From the NCBI GenBank assembly GCA_010909165.1, contig MU008174.1, forward strand, positions 1,054,001-1,118,000: a DNA stretch of 64,000 nucleotides. Reading direction: 5' to 3'. A program made the translations under genes and the position numbers. Positions 20,741-33,207 of the stretch are shown one piece after another. The notes under the pieces are model-generated. The model had not been told where the DNA came from. It did no database searches and saw only the letters and a list, made by a program, of their open reading frames with translations. The stretch's first letter is position 1. The number at the start of each line of letters is the position of its first letter. The DNA comes from Anthoceros angustus (taxonomy: Eukaryota > Streptophyta > Anthocerotopsida > Anthocerotales > Anthocerotaceae).

Positions 20741-22773
20741 TTCTCCAGATCCTGCTTCCTGGCTTCCGGCTTCCTGCTTCCGCTCCGATCAGCTGCACAA
20801 TCCTCCACACAATCTCGTCACTGGCAACGATTTAAGCCAAACCCTGGGTGCACGGGCTTACAATCTCCCAAAACACCTCAGCTTGCAGCGGTACATTCCG
20901 GAATCCTGGATGCTTGTCCCATCACCATTTGCGTAATTTACATTTTGCGGCTTTGCCTTACGATTTTGCTTCTCTGAAGCTCTAAACTGGAGATGCACCC
21001 GGCCTGCCACCTAGAGTACCTACCTAGGTAGGTTCCTAATGCATTCGCCCAGACCTTTCCTGCAGGACTTTAGGCAAGGTATAACTAATTAATTAAACTT
21101 AAATATTTAGAAGGGCGATCGTTTCATAACGACATACATATGGACATATGTATGTCTCCAGTAGTATGGCAAGTCAAGTCTTTACCATCATGAACAAGAA
21201 CTCAAATGCACTCTTTCCCACCATGAGCGACAACTCAATTGCACTCCCTTACCTTCAATGTGACAGCTACAGTGAGCATAGTTTTTCCATGACTCGACAA
21301 TGAGAAGGATTGTTGCAATGTTCAAATGCGATTTCTTGACGAACACCAAAGACAAGGGTCCACGCCCTTCACAGCCTAGCATTCAAGGCCATGCTAAAAG
21401 AATTCAGACACCGCTAGCAACACAATTAAAGATTTGTGTCCACCTCTTCATACCCTTCACAACATAGCATTCGAAGCGATATATCTGCTAGAAGAATGAC
21501 AGTAGCCTGACAGTACCTATCGACTTGCTGATCCAAACTTCGTTCGGAAGCAACATGTCGACATGGAAATCAGCTTCGATTGCTGCAACTCACGAGATCC
21601 CCAAACTCGGAAAACTTTGAGTAATATTTGGCTGTCACCAATATCCTCTCAAAAGCTATATCTCATCTTCATGAAGTACCCGTGATATCCACATCCTATA
21701 TATTGCCTCCGAAAGCTTTATCTTATTTCTCCATGAATATGGAATGCGCTTAAATAAGGGCCATACAAACCCATAAGAAAAGCTAGCCGAAGCTAGGACC
21801 AAGGATATCAGACAAGGTAACCGAGGACCCTTCGACTAACAGCTTACCATCGAGTAATTAAAGATCCTCTGTGGCAATTACCTCAAACTATGGCTTGAGT
21901 AGTGTAGTTCATCGAATTATGTGCGAAGTCGGTAGTTGAGTTTCGGATTGAACAGTTCAGTTCGAAAATCCAACTGAATTGGTTAGGAAACCATGTGCCC
22001 AAGGGATTGTTGAAGATATTTAACAGTTCATTTTGAAAATCCAACTGAACTGGTTAGCAAACTGTGGCTTCTCAAACAGGCGCATAGATTTGAACTAGGG
22101 TCGGTTTGAAGTGAACTCCCCACAATTCGCATGGAAATTAAAGCGCATGTAAATAACTGGTAAAAATGAATGTACAATTTTTTTTAATTTGAATTTGTCA
22201 AATGTGGCTCATCTATCGCAGATTCGATTCAAGATCGGGAGAAACCCAACAAGCACGCAATCATTACTTGTTATGTCAGCGCATTGTAGTGGGAGGTCAA
22301 TTCGTGTTCGACCGTTGGTCTTGGACTGCACCACAAGAGAACGCTGGTGCTCTCTCGGCAAAGAGTGTAACTTCAACAATACACTCCACTATAGAAAAAC
22401 TTATTTGTTCTTTCAACAAAGAGTGCAACTTCAACAAAGAGCGGAGTTACAACACACTATACATCTCAGGCCCCAGCCCCCAGTACGTGGAGGAATAGGT
22501 GGTGTGCTGCTTCTCATCACGGACATTGCTCAGAAGGGCGTTGAAAAAGCCCAAAGTAATACAAAGAGTTCAACAAAAGCTAAATATAAACTATCCACCA
22601 TCGCTCAACCTCTCACACAATATATTGTAAAAAATGCATACCTATGGACAACGGACTCTCCTTGGGGTTAGGAAATAAGCTGGGTTTGTTTTTTTTCGTA
22701 GGTGTGGAGTGTAAAATAAGGTGGAAAGGGAGGAATAAGCATCCGGGTGCGCCCTTCCGCACACACCACCACA
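20741..22773. other. Intergenic DNA, right part of block A
   Basis: No gene recognised in 2 kb. It includes a CCTACCTAGGTAGG palindrome near 21,019, the hairpin at 21,131-21,156, a direct repeat near 21,950-22,060 (AACAGTTCA...AAAATCCAACTGAA twice), and a patch of CAACAAAGAGTG(C/T)AACTTCAA repeats near 22,365-22,450. The counterpart in block B is 33,815-35,850, with more differences than in the genes. Confidence 0.6.
21131..21156. repeat. Perfect 12-bp-arm hairpin (block A)
   Basis: Arms GACATACATATG (21,131-21,142) and CATATGTATGTC (21,145-21,156) enclose a GA loop. The copy at 34,206-34,231 is identical while its flanks have small differences. Confidence 0.9.
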
Positions 22774-23232
22774 TGTTAGGGTCCGTCACGGACCTTGATC
22801 GATCTCTCCCGAGGCGCCGGGCACCTCGACTCGGGACTCACGCTAGTAAGAAGGCACACAAAGGGCACCGAAGACGCAGCATCAACACCAAGAGAAAGAT
22901 GCTTACTTAGAGCATTTCGGCCCTCTTATACTACGCCGAAGGTTGGCATCTTTATTACACACCTATTTTGAGTGGTGGCTGGCTCGATCTAATCGCCGCC
23001 TACTATTTCCCTTTATTCACCTATCTCTACGAGTCGGTGGTGTGGGATTGCCCCAGTTCGCCTCGGCCCAAGCCCTAGCACTGGCGCCCCAATCGGATGA
23101 TCGCGGTAGCCCCTACCTCTGCGGGACTCAGCCTGCGCTCGGCGGCGACAGCGGTCACCACTAAATACTCCCCATCCTCTCTTATCTCTGGCGGGGCCCT
23201 TATGCAGTAGGATTACCGAGGAGAAGGTTACA
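22774..23232 (-). mobile_element. Candidate LTR (TGT...ACA) of a minus-strand retroelement, block A
   Basis: The segment starts TGTTAGGGTCCGTCA and ends AGAAGGTTACA, so it has the TGT/ACA ends of a gypsy-type LTR. Read on the minus strand it lies downstream of a coiled-coil/11-residue-repeat frame. I do not see a second matching LTR, so the ends are inferred. Confidence 0.4.
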
Positions 23233-23259
23233 TCGGGGCGTGATTGGTGGCTCCCTCGC

Positions 23260-23560
23260 TCCACAGTCGGACTTGAGGTCCGGTCTTGACTCGAGTCCGG
23301 ACCTCTAGGTCCGGTCTTCTCTCCGGTCAGGACCTCAGGTCCGGTCTTCTCTCAGGTCCGGACCTGGGTCCGGTCTTCTTCTGAGTCCAGGACCTCGGTG
23401 TCCTCGCCTCTAGGGTCCGATCTTGGGCCCGGCCTTCCCCAGGTCCAGGACCTCGGGGTCCTGGTCTCGTCCAGGACCTCGAGTCAGACTTTCTTCGAGG
23501 CCGGACCTCGGGGTCCGCCTCAGTCCGGATCCGAACAAAGTCGGGACTCACACTGGGTTT
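23260..23560 (-). repeat. Degraded 33-bp repeat array (block A)
   Basis: Counterpart of the array at 36,390-36,700: repeated GGTCCGGTCTTCTCTC / GTCCGGACCTC strings. It differs by many short indels around CCGGAG and CTGGAG. The minus-strand frame 23,327-23,551 keeps only traces of the 11-residue period. Confidence 0.8.
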
Positions 23561-24094
23561 CCCTTCTTGGACTTCTCAATGGTTCTGCCCAGGTCCTCCA
23601 TGTTCCGGTTGCCACAGTCGCCTTCTCGGTTCCCCAGGCCCTCCTCCCCTCCTTGGTGGTGAGTGTCAGTGCCTCAGGGCAGGCCTTCCCTCGTCCTCAG
23701 TTGCTCCCCCTGTGCTGTGCTCCAAGGAACATGTAACACGCTAGAAGGCTGCTGCTGAGTTGCTGAGGTTTGAACTCCCAGTACTGCTGGGCAGGTTGTT
23801 GCTGGAACTCCTCTGCAAGTTCAGCTGCAGCATGCTGTTCCTGTTGAACCGTAATCGATAACACCCATTAGCTCTGATCCCTGCCGTTTTCTGGTTATGC
23901 AATTCAGGAGGGGTGCCACTATCTGAAGCTCGGAATACACACCCTCGCCCTCATGTAGACTGAGAACTCTGCCTCTCTCCCAAGTATTTCGGCTGGAGGG
24001 CTGGGTGGAAGCCCAGTGCTCAAGAGTTTTTCATGAATGTTCCAAGATGAACCAAGCGTGGTAATTTGCACATTCCTCAGGAGCATTTACATCC

Positions 24095-25886
24095 CAGGAG
24101 GAAGTCTAAGCTGGCTTAGGACGAGCCTGGCTTGGCTCTCCTGCAAGTACCTGGAGGCTGAAGATCTCAGACACATTGTAGGCCTACGAACTCAACAACA
24201 GACTACCACCTGAAGTGCACTGAAATTGTGCAGGGAACACCTTTCACTCACACTCTTGCTATCCCTAATTCGGAAGATGTCACGGCTTCGACCCCGCTGC
24301 TCATAGACCTCACAGTACATCCACGAAGCATCCGGCGTGCCCATTTCTGAAAAGGACGGATGTAGCCTGTACTCTCTACCCGGGCATGGGTAGCTGTCGA
24401 GGGATGATGTAGCTTGTGCTCCATCGTGGGCAGGCGGGATACTTTGTGGATGTAATGGGGAGGTCCGATGGCTCTGGGGGGAGATTTGGAACACACACTT
24501 GTAGCAAACGGGTGAAACTATGCTGCGTGAACAAGGGCTATATAGGCCTGGTACAGTTGAGATGTGATTACCTGCACAAAGGAGACAGCAATTCAACTGC
24601 TACAAAGCTGAGACAGACCAGAGCTCTGTGCAGGATGTTACCTTCTGGCGTGATAAGAGCGTCGGGATAGCCCTTGGTTCTGTTCCCCACTTCATGAACT
24701 GAAAGCAGGATACTGCACTCCAGCTGGAAGGGTTCCGGGCATGTGAGAAACACCTGCAGAGCCCATCTGTGATCTACCTGAACAGCGATGGTTGTACTGC
24801 TGTGCAAGATGTGATAAAACGATGCAGCTCTGCCGCTGGACTTGGTCATCGACGCGGCACAGATGTAGCTCCAGAAGAATCAGCCCCACCTGAAGGTGCG
24901 CAGCTTGAAATGGCCTGCAGTGCGTCTCGAAATGTGCAAAACCCTCCTCGCAGCCAACACGTTCCGATATCCTCATGTCCCGGATAGACGCTGGGTTGAT
25001 GAAGACCGGGTGACGTTGAGGAAGTGGCCCCTGGTTGATATGAGTCCACATGGTACAAGCGTCAGGAAGGCCACCCAGACAAAGGTGGGCAGCACCTAAG
25101 TCTTCCAGCGCTCTCCACTTCGAACACTCGAAACCATTCAAGCTCCATCCATCTTTGCCCACTCGGCACTCACCACCCGTCCAGCCAAGCCATCAGATTG
25201 ACTACACTTCCTTGAGTAGAAAGATAGCTCATCGGAGCGTTCAGCCTGATTCGGACTCGTCCCCAACAGCACTCACTCACGATGCAACGTCTGCTCAACC
25301 TGACCTGCATTCCAGGTCTTCCTACCGCGACCTTGCAGCTTGCTCTCATTTTATGCTCGTGTTGCCTGTTTCTAGGGTTATGAGGGCTAACCGAGGTCCG
25401 AATGCATCTTTGGCTTGAGAATGGTAGAAGCGGTCTTCGTGGCTTATCGCATGTATGTTTGGCTTGATGAATGGCAGAAGTGACAAGAGGAGCTCGACCT
25501 TTGATGCCGGTGGCACCAACTATTTCTGGACCTAGATGTTTATGTTGTGATTTTTCCGTCTTCCCATGGTTCTCCAGTAGGAGAAAATGAGGAGAGGTGG
25601 AGGCGTGGGCGTCCACTGGGTTGGCTGGGGCCTGGTTCAAGGCAGAGCGAGGCCAGGCAGCCCGTTGGAGGAATGGTGCAGGCAGATGTCGTCGGTGGCG
25701 GGCGTGGCGGAGCAGCGAAGATCTACAGCCAGCAGCTTTGGTTGGTATTGCAGTCGGTTTTGAAGAAATGGAGCTCCGTTGTATGGATGGATTCTTATCT
25801 GGCCTGGCTTACAGGTGAGGGGAGTGCAGAGCAGGTCTGGTGGGGAGGCCTGTGGTGGATTCTCCGAAGTGGTGGGCCAGGAGGAG
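24095..25886. repeat. 1.8-kb segment, copy B (5' flank of the PPR gene)
   Basis: Single copy in block B, followed at 25,887 by the GTAAGTA donor. The plus frame 25,547-25,885 stays open to the donor (VWMDSYLAWLTGEGSAEQVW and on), making it the best candidate for an upstream PPR exon, but it enters the next exon in the wrong phase as sequenced. Confidence 0.85.
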
Positions 25887-26205
25887 GTAAGTAATGTGGT
25901 CCTTTCGATGTGTAGCTTGCTGTTTGTAGATCAGGCCCATGTTGGGTAGGGCAGGCATTTGAATTATGGCAGCATTGCAGAAAAACTTCCATAATCCGGA
26001 CTTCGTGCACAGCACATCAGGGGTGAACTTGTGGGTTGAGGAACGGGGATCAGGAGACAGCGTTGTGAGGCCTATAGTTGAGCGTGGAGCTGAGTGTGAG
26101 GCCTCTGGCAGGTCGAGGTCGTCTTCTGGACTCTGTTGAGCTAGTTTTGATGAGTTTAATGCCGTCTCTTCTGTTCTGACTACACAGAGACTTTGTATCT
26201 TGCAG

Positions 26206-28636
26206 GTGTGAGAATGATTCGGAGAAGATTGAGACACGGAGAAGACTGTGTGAGGAGGGGCAGCCGAGTGAGGCTGTGGCAGCCTTGGAGCTTTTGGTGG
26301 GGAGCTCCGGTTGCCTTGTCTCTTTATCGTGTCCTCAGAGGATGCATATTACAGAAAGATTTGGTTCTTGGCAGGCGTGTGCACCACCTTGCTGTTCAGC
26401 GTGGGTATGATTCAAGCCCATTCTTGGCAAATCACTTCATCCGTATGTATGCTTCTCATGGGAGTTTGCGGGACGCGGCACAGGTGTTCAGCAAACTGGC
26501 TGCACCAGATCTTTTCACGTGGGCCTCCATTATTTTGGCACATGCTGATCATGGACACCCTAAACAGGCCATAAAACTTTATCAACAGATGCGGCAATCG
26601 GCTGTGAAGCCAGACAGCTATATACTTGTGGCAGTTCTGAAAGCATGTACTCGGGCAGTGGATCTGGTTTCTGGCAAAGACGTCCATGCGGACATATTGA
26701 CTGTGCAATTGAGCCGAATGTGTTTGTTGGAAACTGCCTGGTCGACATGTATGCGAAATGTGGAAGTCTGGTCGATGCTCGGAGGGTGTTTGACAGCTTG
26801 CCCATGAAGACTGTGGTTACATGGAATTCAATGATTGCAGGATATGCTCAGCACGGGCTTGGTCATGAGGCCCTTGAGCTCCATTCAAGGATGCAACGAG
26901 ATGGCATCAGTGCCCCAATAATGTGACTTTTCTGTGCCTGCTGAAGGCATGTGCTAGTGTGGGAGCTTTACATGAGGGGAAGGAGCTGCACTGCAGATCA
27001 GGGAACGAGGCTTAGACTCGGATGTGGTGGTTGCCAGCAGCCTGGTGGACATGTATGCAAAATGTGGCAGCTTAGGAGATGCCCGAGCAGTGTTTGACAG
27101 ATTGAGCAGGAGAGATGTGGTGGCCTGGACTGCCATGATAACTGGATATGTGCAGCATGGGTTTGGTCAAGAAGCGCTTGCACTTTATGCGCGTATGCAA
27201 CATGAGGGTGTTATTCAAGCCAATCGTGTCACCTTTGCATGCCTCCTCAACGCTTGTGCCAGTGTCGGAGGTTTACGCCAGGGCAAGGAGCTTCACTCAC
27301 AGATCCAGGAAAGCAGGCTGGAAGGTGATGTGGTTGTCGGCAGCAGCCTGGTGGACATGTATGCAAAATGTGGGAGCTTAGAGGATGCTCAGAGGGTTTT
27401 TGATAGACTGCCGACGAAGAACGTGGTGACATGGAATGCCATGTTTGGGGGTTATGCTCAGCATGGACTCGGGCAGGAAGCACTGGATCTGTACAAGAGT
27501 ATGCTGCTGGAGGGCGTCACTCCAGCCGACCATGTGACGTTTTCGTGCCTGGTGAAAGCATGTGCGAGCATAGGAGCTGTGCATCAGGGGAAGCAACTCC
27601 ACTCACACATCCAGGAAAGAGGACTTGAATCAGAGGATGTGCTGGCCAGCAGTCTGGTAGACATGTATGTCAAATTCGGGAGCTTGGATGATGCTCGGGA
27701 GCTGTTTGACAGATTGCCCAGCAAAGATGCCGTGACATGGAATGCTCTTTTGAATGGCTACGCCCAACACAACAATGTACAAATGGCAATGCAGTGCTTC
27801 GAAGATATGCGGCATCATGGTGTCCAACCCAACAGCTCAACATTCGTGGGTCTACTTGTGGCATGTAGCCATGCTGGCCTGGTGGATGAAGGTAAGCAGT
27901 ATTTTGCTGCAATGAAGGATGCCCATGGCATCGAGCCGTCAGTGTACCACTACAACTGCATGGTTGATCTCCTTGGACGGTCAGGCCGGCTGGATGAAGC
28001 AGAAAACCTATTGCAGGCCATGCCACACAACACCGACATCGTAGGCTGGATCTCTCTCCTGACCGCCTGCAAAAGCCATGGTGACGAAGCCCGGGCATGG
28101 AGGTGCTTCCACTCTGTCACTGCTCTGGAACCTCAAAACTCAGCTGCCTATGCTCTCCTGGCGAGCATATATGCCTCAACAGGCCGACGGAGAGAGGTAG
28201 AATCCATCGAGAACCTGAGAAAAGCTGCAGGTGCTTGCAAGAAGCCTGCTAGGGCCTGGATCGAGGTAAACAGCAGGGTTGCAACATTCATCGTTGGCGA
28301 AGAAAGGAATGACACATCCTCCAAGCTGAGCAGTGTGAATCACCAGCTCGAAGACCCAGGACCTCATCTTCACGTCCAACACTCCAAGCCGGTGACTGAA
28401 GCAGAAAGGAAGACGCCCTGTGTGGCCACGCTGAGAAACTGGCCTTAGCATACGGTCTTCTCAACACCCCAGACGGAACCACATTACTGGTCACCAAGAA
28501 CCTTCGCATGTGCGATGACTGCCACAACGGCACCAAGATGATGTCCAGGACGGAGAAGCGTGAAATCATCGTGAGAGACGCCCACCGTGTCCACCACTTC
28601 GTCGACGGCTGCTGTACCTGCGGCGACCGGCATTGA
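26206..28636 (+). CDS. PLS-class PPR protein with E and variant DYW deaminase domain ending DRH (copy B, frameshifted)
   Basis: The same gene as at 9,956-12,395. Here the long open part is 27,024-28,408, covering the middle and late repeats, the E domain and the KKPARAWIEV box. The early part is broken by single missing bases near 26,698 (TATTGACT for TATTGGACT), 26,915 (a C run) and 26,992 (CACTGC for CACTCGC), plus a block of missing bases near 26,300. Near 28,408 an A is missing from AAAAGG, which shifts the deaminase out of frame. The HAE, CDDCH and CGDRH codons are nevertheless all present to 28,636. Where copy A is broken (11,209, 11,270, 11,485) this copy is intact. Confidence 0.85.
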
Positions 28637-30760
28637 CAGAGTCACTGTGACAGGCTGTATTTCAGATGACGCCAGTCTTGAAGTCCTCCTCACGTCAGCC
28701 GAGAATGTGAGTAGATAAGGTCGCTTGGTATTGTAGATGAGGTGGCATCGGTGTAAGAGCATCCCGCCTGCCGCCTCCCGACAAAACGCGTCTTCCTTCC
28801 CGTCCAAACGGATGCGCAGATGCATGTAGATAGTGATGAGGTTAACAGAGAGCGGCCGTTGCCTCCAAGGACGCTGCATGACGTCGTCTCCAGCGAGTCC
28901 AGGACGTAGGCATATATCCAACCAAAGCTGTTTCAGGGCTTTTCCCAGTAAAGTGATCAGGTGAGACGTCATGTGCGAGGTGCAGCCTGGGGCGTGCACC
29001 GAGGCGGCAGCAACAGGGCCAATGAGAATCAGCAACAGGGCCAATGAGAAGCAGCAACAGGGCCAATGAGAAGCAGCCACAGAGATGCACCTTTCTCGCC
29101 CTGTCCTCCAAGTTAGCGCGCATTCAACTCCATGGAAGCTACTTGTCGCACTGCAGTTCTCCGATCACGATCTTGGCGTCTTGTCGTACTTCTCATACAC
29201 TGCGGCAGTTGGCAAGCTGCTTTGCTTGTTTGGAAAGATCCCAAGCTAACTACGCGTTGCCCACGCTTCCACAGAGCGTACCGAGATATGGGAAACCTCG
29301 AGACCGATCATTGATGCCTCTCGTGTCGCAGTACATACGTATGCGCACCAGCGGGTGCGGTGTAGTACAGTCATCTGCACCTCTTCACCGTCTCCATATG
29401 CTATGTGGTTTGAGGGTTTGAGCATGTCGTCCCTGAGTTCGAGCAGGCTTACATCCGTCTATGGAGTTGTGTGCGTGAGACCACAAATTTTTGGATTTGA
29501 GCTGATAATGTTTTAATCAAACATCCGAAGAAGCTGTTCTCGTTGCTGGACACTTCCACATGCGGCCAGGCCAGTTTATTCGAACCTGGCGTGAAATCTC
29601 CTATCCTACGTCTCTGCAAACGCCAACGAACACTCCAAAGCCATGTAAACAGTGAAAGCAGGAAGAGCCATAGCCGGGCCACCTGTTGTCAGGACTCGGG
29701 TCGTAACCGATGCATGTTGGAACTTGGGCACCCAGGAATGGTGGGCCCGCCTCATCCACACCACCACCCGGCGTCGTTTTTCTTCACTATCCAGCCGGCA
29801 GGCCTCGCCGGTGCCGTACGGTACAGGTTACATGCATATGTATGTACATATGTATATAACATAACATAACGGCTGGACAAATACAGTGAAACGGAGGCCA
29901 ACAGCTGTCAGCGGCTTATCCATAAAAGTCGACTCCGAATTCGATTTGTGATTTCGAGGCATTGTCGCTTCAATGGCGTTCTCCAGTCTGGATTTATGTA
30001 TTGCTTCCTACTGGATGAGTATGGCAACTGCATTACATAATCTCCCAGTTCTAATCTTTCTAATCCTTAAGGACACACTCGTAGACATCCTCCTGAATCC
30101 TAAAGAGACTCGTAACATCCCCCTTAAGCCTAAAGAGACACTAAGAGGTCACTCGTAGACACCGTTCCAATAGTATCCGAGTCAGTCTGCATATGGCTTT
30201 CTGGTTGTGGAAAGTGGGGTGAGGTCAGTTTCTTACTTCAACAGTTGCCACATTTGTATCTGGAAATATCGTTGAGAGGGCCCAGTTTGAAAAGCCGGTC
30301 GTGAGTCACCGCCACCGGATGAAATGGAATGATGCCGCGGCATCGGAATCTGTCCACGTGAATATGAGCGCCTCCTTGGCCCCCAGCACCTATGCCGTCT
30401 GTTTTTGACTGTGAGCGCTTCCACGGTAAGAGGGAGGTGGCAGAGAGCACAAGCCCGGCAGATCGAGGGGGCGGAATTGGCAGAGGTCAGGGACGCAGGG
30501 CCCAGGGCCAGGCCAGGTCCCACGAAAGGCTGATCGCTTCCGGCAACGACAAGCTTCGGGAGGGGCAAACAGTAGGAAGACAGAAGAGAGAGCAAAGTGG
30601 GCACGGAAGGCCGGCAGGTATTTAAGCGTTGCAAGGCTTCTGGGGGGAAGTGGAAACGAGGAGCCAGTGGAGGCGCAGATAGTGGGCAATGGAGCTCTGA
30701 ATTCGCTGCGAGGAGGAGGGAAAATTGGCGCGGAGAGGATCTGAGGAGGAGGACGGCAAG
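28637..30760. other. Intergenic DNA between the PPR and CRAL/TRIO genes (block B)
   Basis: Counterpart of 12,396-14,520. It has the same 22-bp minisatellite (29,007-29,072), simple-repeat patch near 29,833-29,870 and TATA-like GGTATTTAAGCG near 30,617. Nothing else is recognised. Confidence 0.6.
29007..29072. repeat. 22-bp minisatellite, three copies (block B)
   Basis: Same copy number and unit sequence as 12,767-12,832, with a CCAAT pentamer in each unit. Confidence 0.9.
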
Positions 30761-31905
30761 ATGGGGTCGCAGAGAGTGGGAGAGGATGCTTCAGCGGGGG
30801 CCGCGAAGGGGGTGAGGGAGCCGGGGGCATGCAAGAAAGTCAGGAAACCCTCGGGGCTATCTGTGGTGGTGCTGGCGTCGGATCTGGCTGTGGATACGCA
30901 TGACTTGGGCCTGCATGCTTCACCGTCTCCCTGCTCCAGCACCGCCAGCACCGCGTCTGACGCCTCCTCGGAAGACTTCGAGAATGATGATTTCCTGGAC
31001 CTGGAGGAGCTCGAATTCCTGCGCTTCGAGGGGGTGGACAAGGAGGGCCGCCAAATTGTGCGCCTCGTCGGCAAGTTTCTCCCAGGTATGTATGATTCCG
31101 GTCTGGTTGCTGCAGCCTTGCAATGCCGGTGACGGGATGTCCTGTTGGGCAAGGTTGTTGGTCTGATGTGTCCGCCCGCCGCCTGCAGCTACTGTTGTGG
31201 ACGGCAGGAGGCTCAAGGCCTTCGTGCAGCGGAAGATTGTGCAGGAGCTTAAGGACGGGTCTTTCTGTCTCGTATACTTCCACCCAATGTCCAGAGTGGG
31301 GACAACTCCTGGAATGTTCACTCTCAGGTCCATATACGAGTCTTTGCCGTGCGAGTATAAGCAGAGGCTTGAAGTGGTGTACTTCCTGCACCCCGGCCTG
31401 CGCTCCCGTCTGCTGCTTGGCACCTTTGGAAGGTTCTTCTTGACTGAGAGGTATGCTTGGCTTGCCCCCGCTTTCTTTCTCAGACAGCTAAGCTTCCCGT
31501 CCCGGGATGCTGGTGTTGCACAAAGTTCTTAGCTTCGCTTCCTTGAGTTCCTGCAGGCTCTACTGGAAGATTCAGTATGTGAGCCGCCTGGAGTTCCTGT
31601 GGGACTTCATCAGGAAGGGACAAGTGCAAGTCCCTGAGCATGTCATTGAGCACGACCAAGAGCTTGAAACCAGGCCCTGATGGACTATGGCTTGAGACCG
31701 ACCCTTTACAAAATGCTGACCTGCCTGCCTCGGGCGCCAACCTTGCTTTCAACAGATATTCTAGCTCATATGCCTACAGGTGAGGTTCCTGACGCTTGTG
31801 CATACTTGTCATACCGGAGTATTTGTGTCTGGAAACAGGATCCCTGCGATAGTCAGAGGAGCCTGGACTAATCTGTCAAACTCATTCCCTTTTGCAGGTA
31901 ACAGA
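30761..31905 (+). CDS. Divergent CRAL/TRIO-domain (SEC14/BCH-like) protein, copy B
   Basis: Exons are 30761-31085, 31189-31450 and from 31557. Exon 1 is open here and defines the N-terminus (MGSQRVGEDASAGAAKG..., then the acidic Ser-rich linker and FEGVDKEGRQIVRLVGKFLP). The exon 1/2 join gives LPATVVDGRRLKAF. In exon 2 a one-base and a two-base deletion replace SNVQSGDNS with an unrelated short stretch. In exon 3 a missing C in the GGCCCC run creates an early TGA in CCAGGCCCTGA. The rest follows copy A, including the stop split by the third intron. Exon 1 is better here, exons 2-3 in copy A. Confidence 0.78.
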
Positions 31906-33207
31906 ACTTGACGACCAACCTTCGCCAGACACATCGAAGTATGTGTGGTACTATCCCTTGTATCATAGGGGGTCTGCAGACCCTAAACAGTCTTCATCCT
32001 CGTCCATTGAATATGGCATGCATAGTTCACGCACATACTGCAGAGTTCATAGATCGCTTTCTGCCATATCTGGAATAGACGTTGTAGCACCAGCAGCAGG
32101 TCCGCTGTTCATCGGGGACAGGAAACCTGCGGAACTTCCTTTCTCTGCAATTAGGAGTGTACAAAGAGTAAATATGCAGAGTGCTTTCTCACTTGCACAA
32201 AAAGTAAATATACAGTGTGCTTTCTCACTTGCACTTCCTATAATCTGTTTAAGATTGTTCCATGTTGTTCCATGTGTTCTGGCCTGCGAATCAAACTGCA
32301 AGTATTGGTGTTTTCCCACGTCAATTGTGTAACATCATATCAACAGCGAGCAAACTGTAAAGTATTGGCGTCGTTTTCCACATCAAGTGTTCCACATCAA
32401 AGCAACAGCGAGGAGCAGGAAGATGCAGGAACACGGCACTGCAGCAAAACATGTATGCTTCACAAGTGGAGACCTTGACAGCAAGCTATTCGACGTCCAC
32501 AAATTGCACTCTTCCCTCCACCGCTGTGCATGTTTGCAACGTCAGCCGTCCTGCACCGCCAGTCCTGTGCATGTTGGCAACTTGAACCTTCTTGCACGTC
32601 TCTTAAAGTAATGGATACCAGGTCTTGCTAGGCGTCTTCTATACCGGAGGCTCGATGCAACCTACATGCAACCAGGGACAAACAAAAGGAACATTCTGCA
32701 ACTCAGAAACCATCTCCAACAATCAGTTAAAAATCAGACATCTAGGCGTCTTCTATACTTCGGCACACCGTAGGCTCGATGCAACCTACATGCAACCAGG
32801 GACAAACAAGAAGGAACATTCTGCAACTCAGAAACCATCTCCAACAATCAGTTAAAAATCAGACATCCAGCAGGGAACTCTAAGCTGTACAAGTGCTGAG
32901 ATTATGTATTGAATCGGTCTTCTAAATACTGTATCTCTGAAAGAAAACGTAGAAGCTGCAACACAGTGTGACTTGCCTTCTCAAAGGCTTCAAGGCTCAC
33001 AAACGAGACAGGAGAGTTTCAAGATCTGCATTGCCTGAAGTTTTACGAATTGCTAAACCTATAAAAACCTTCCGATCTCACACCTATCCACAGGTAGCCC
33101 TTCATGTAGCATAAGGTCACTTCATCCATTCAAGATCCATTCGCAGATTCCTGAACCCGGCCGATGAGTCTTCTCACCAAAAACAAAATAAAGGAGTAAC
33201 AATTGCA
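31906..33207. other. Tail between CRAL/TRIO and stress protein genes (block B)
   Basis: A single uninterrupted copy of the tail, with the 120-bp tandem pair at 32,625-32,869. No coding sequence is recognised. It shows the ancestral arrangement from which block A's three tail copies can be derived. Confidence 0.7.

Larger units (their letters stand above)
5675..23717. repeat. Segmental duplication, block A (left copy)
   Basis: From TGCTCCAAGGAACATGTAAC at 5675 the window repeats, in the same order and orientation, from 23,718. Block A contains the 1.8-kb segment twice, the PPR gene, the CRAL/TRIO gene, rearranged fragments, the stress protein gene, and the start of an LTR element. It ends inside that element at GTTGCTCCCCCTGTGCTG, whose counterpart in block B is near 36,866-36,884. 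Confidence 0.93.

Noticed and set aside
22202-22498. Protein-coding gene near the end of block A
   Set aside because: The frame spans simple CAACAAAGAGTG repeats, is not kept at full length in block B, and has no domain.
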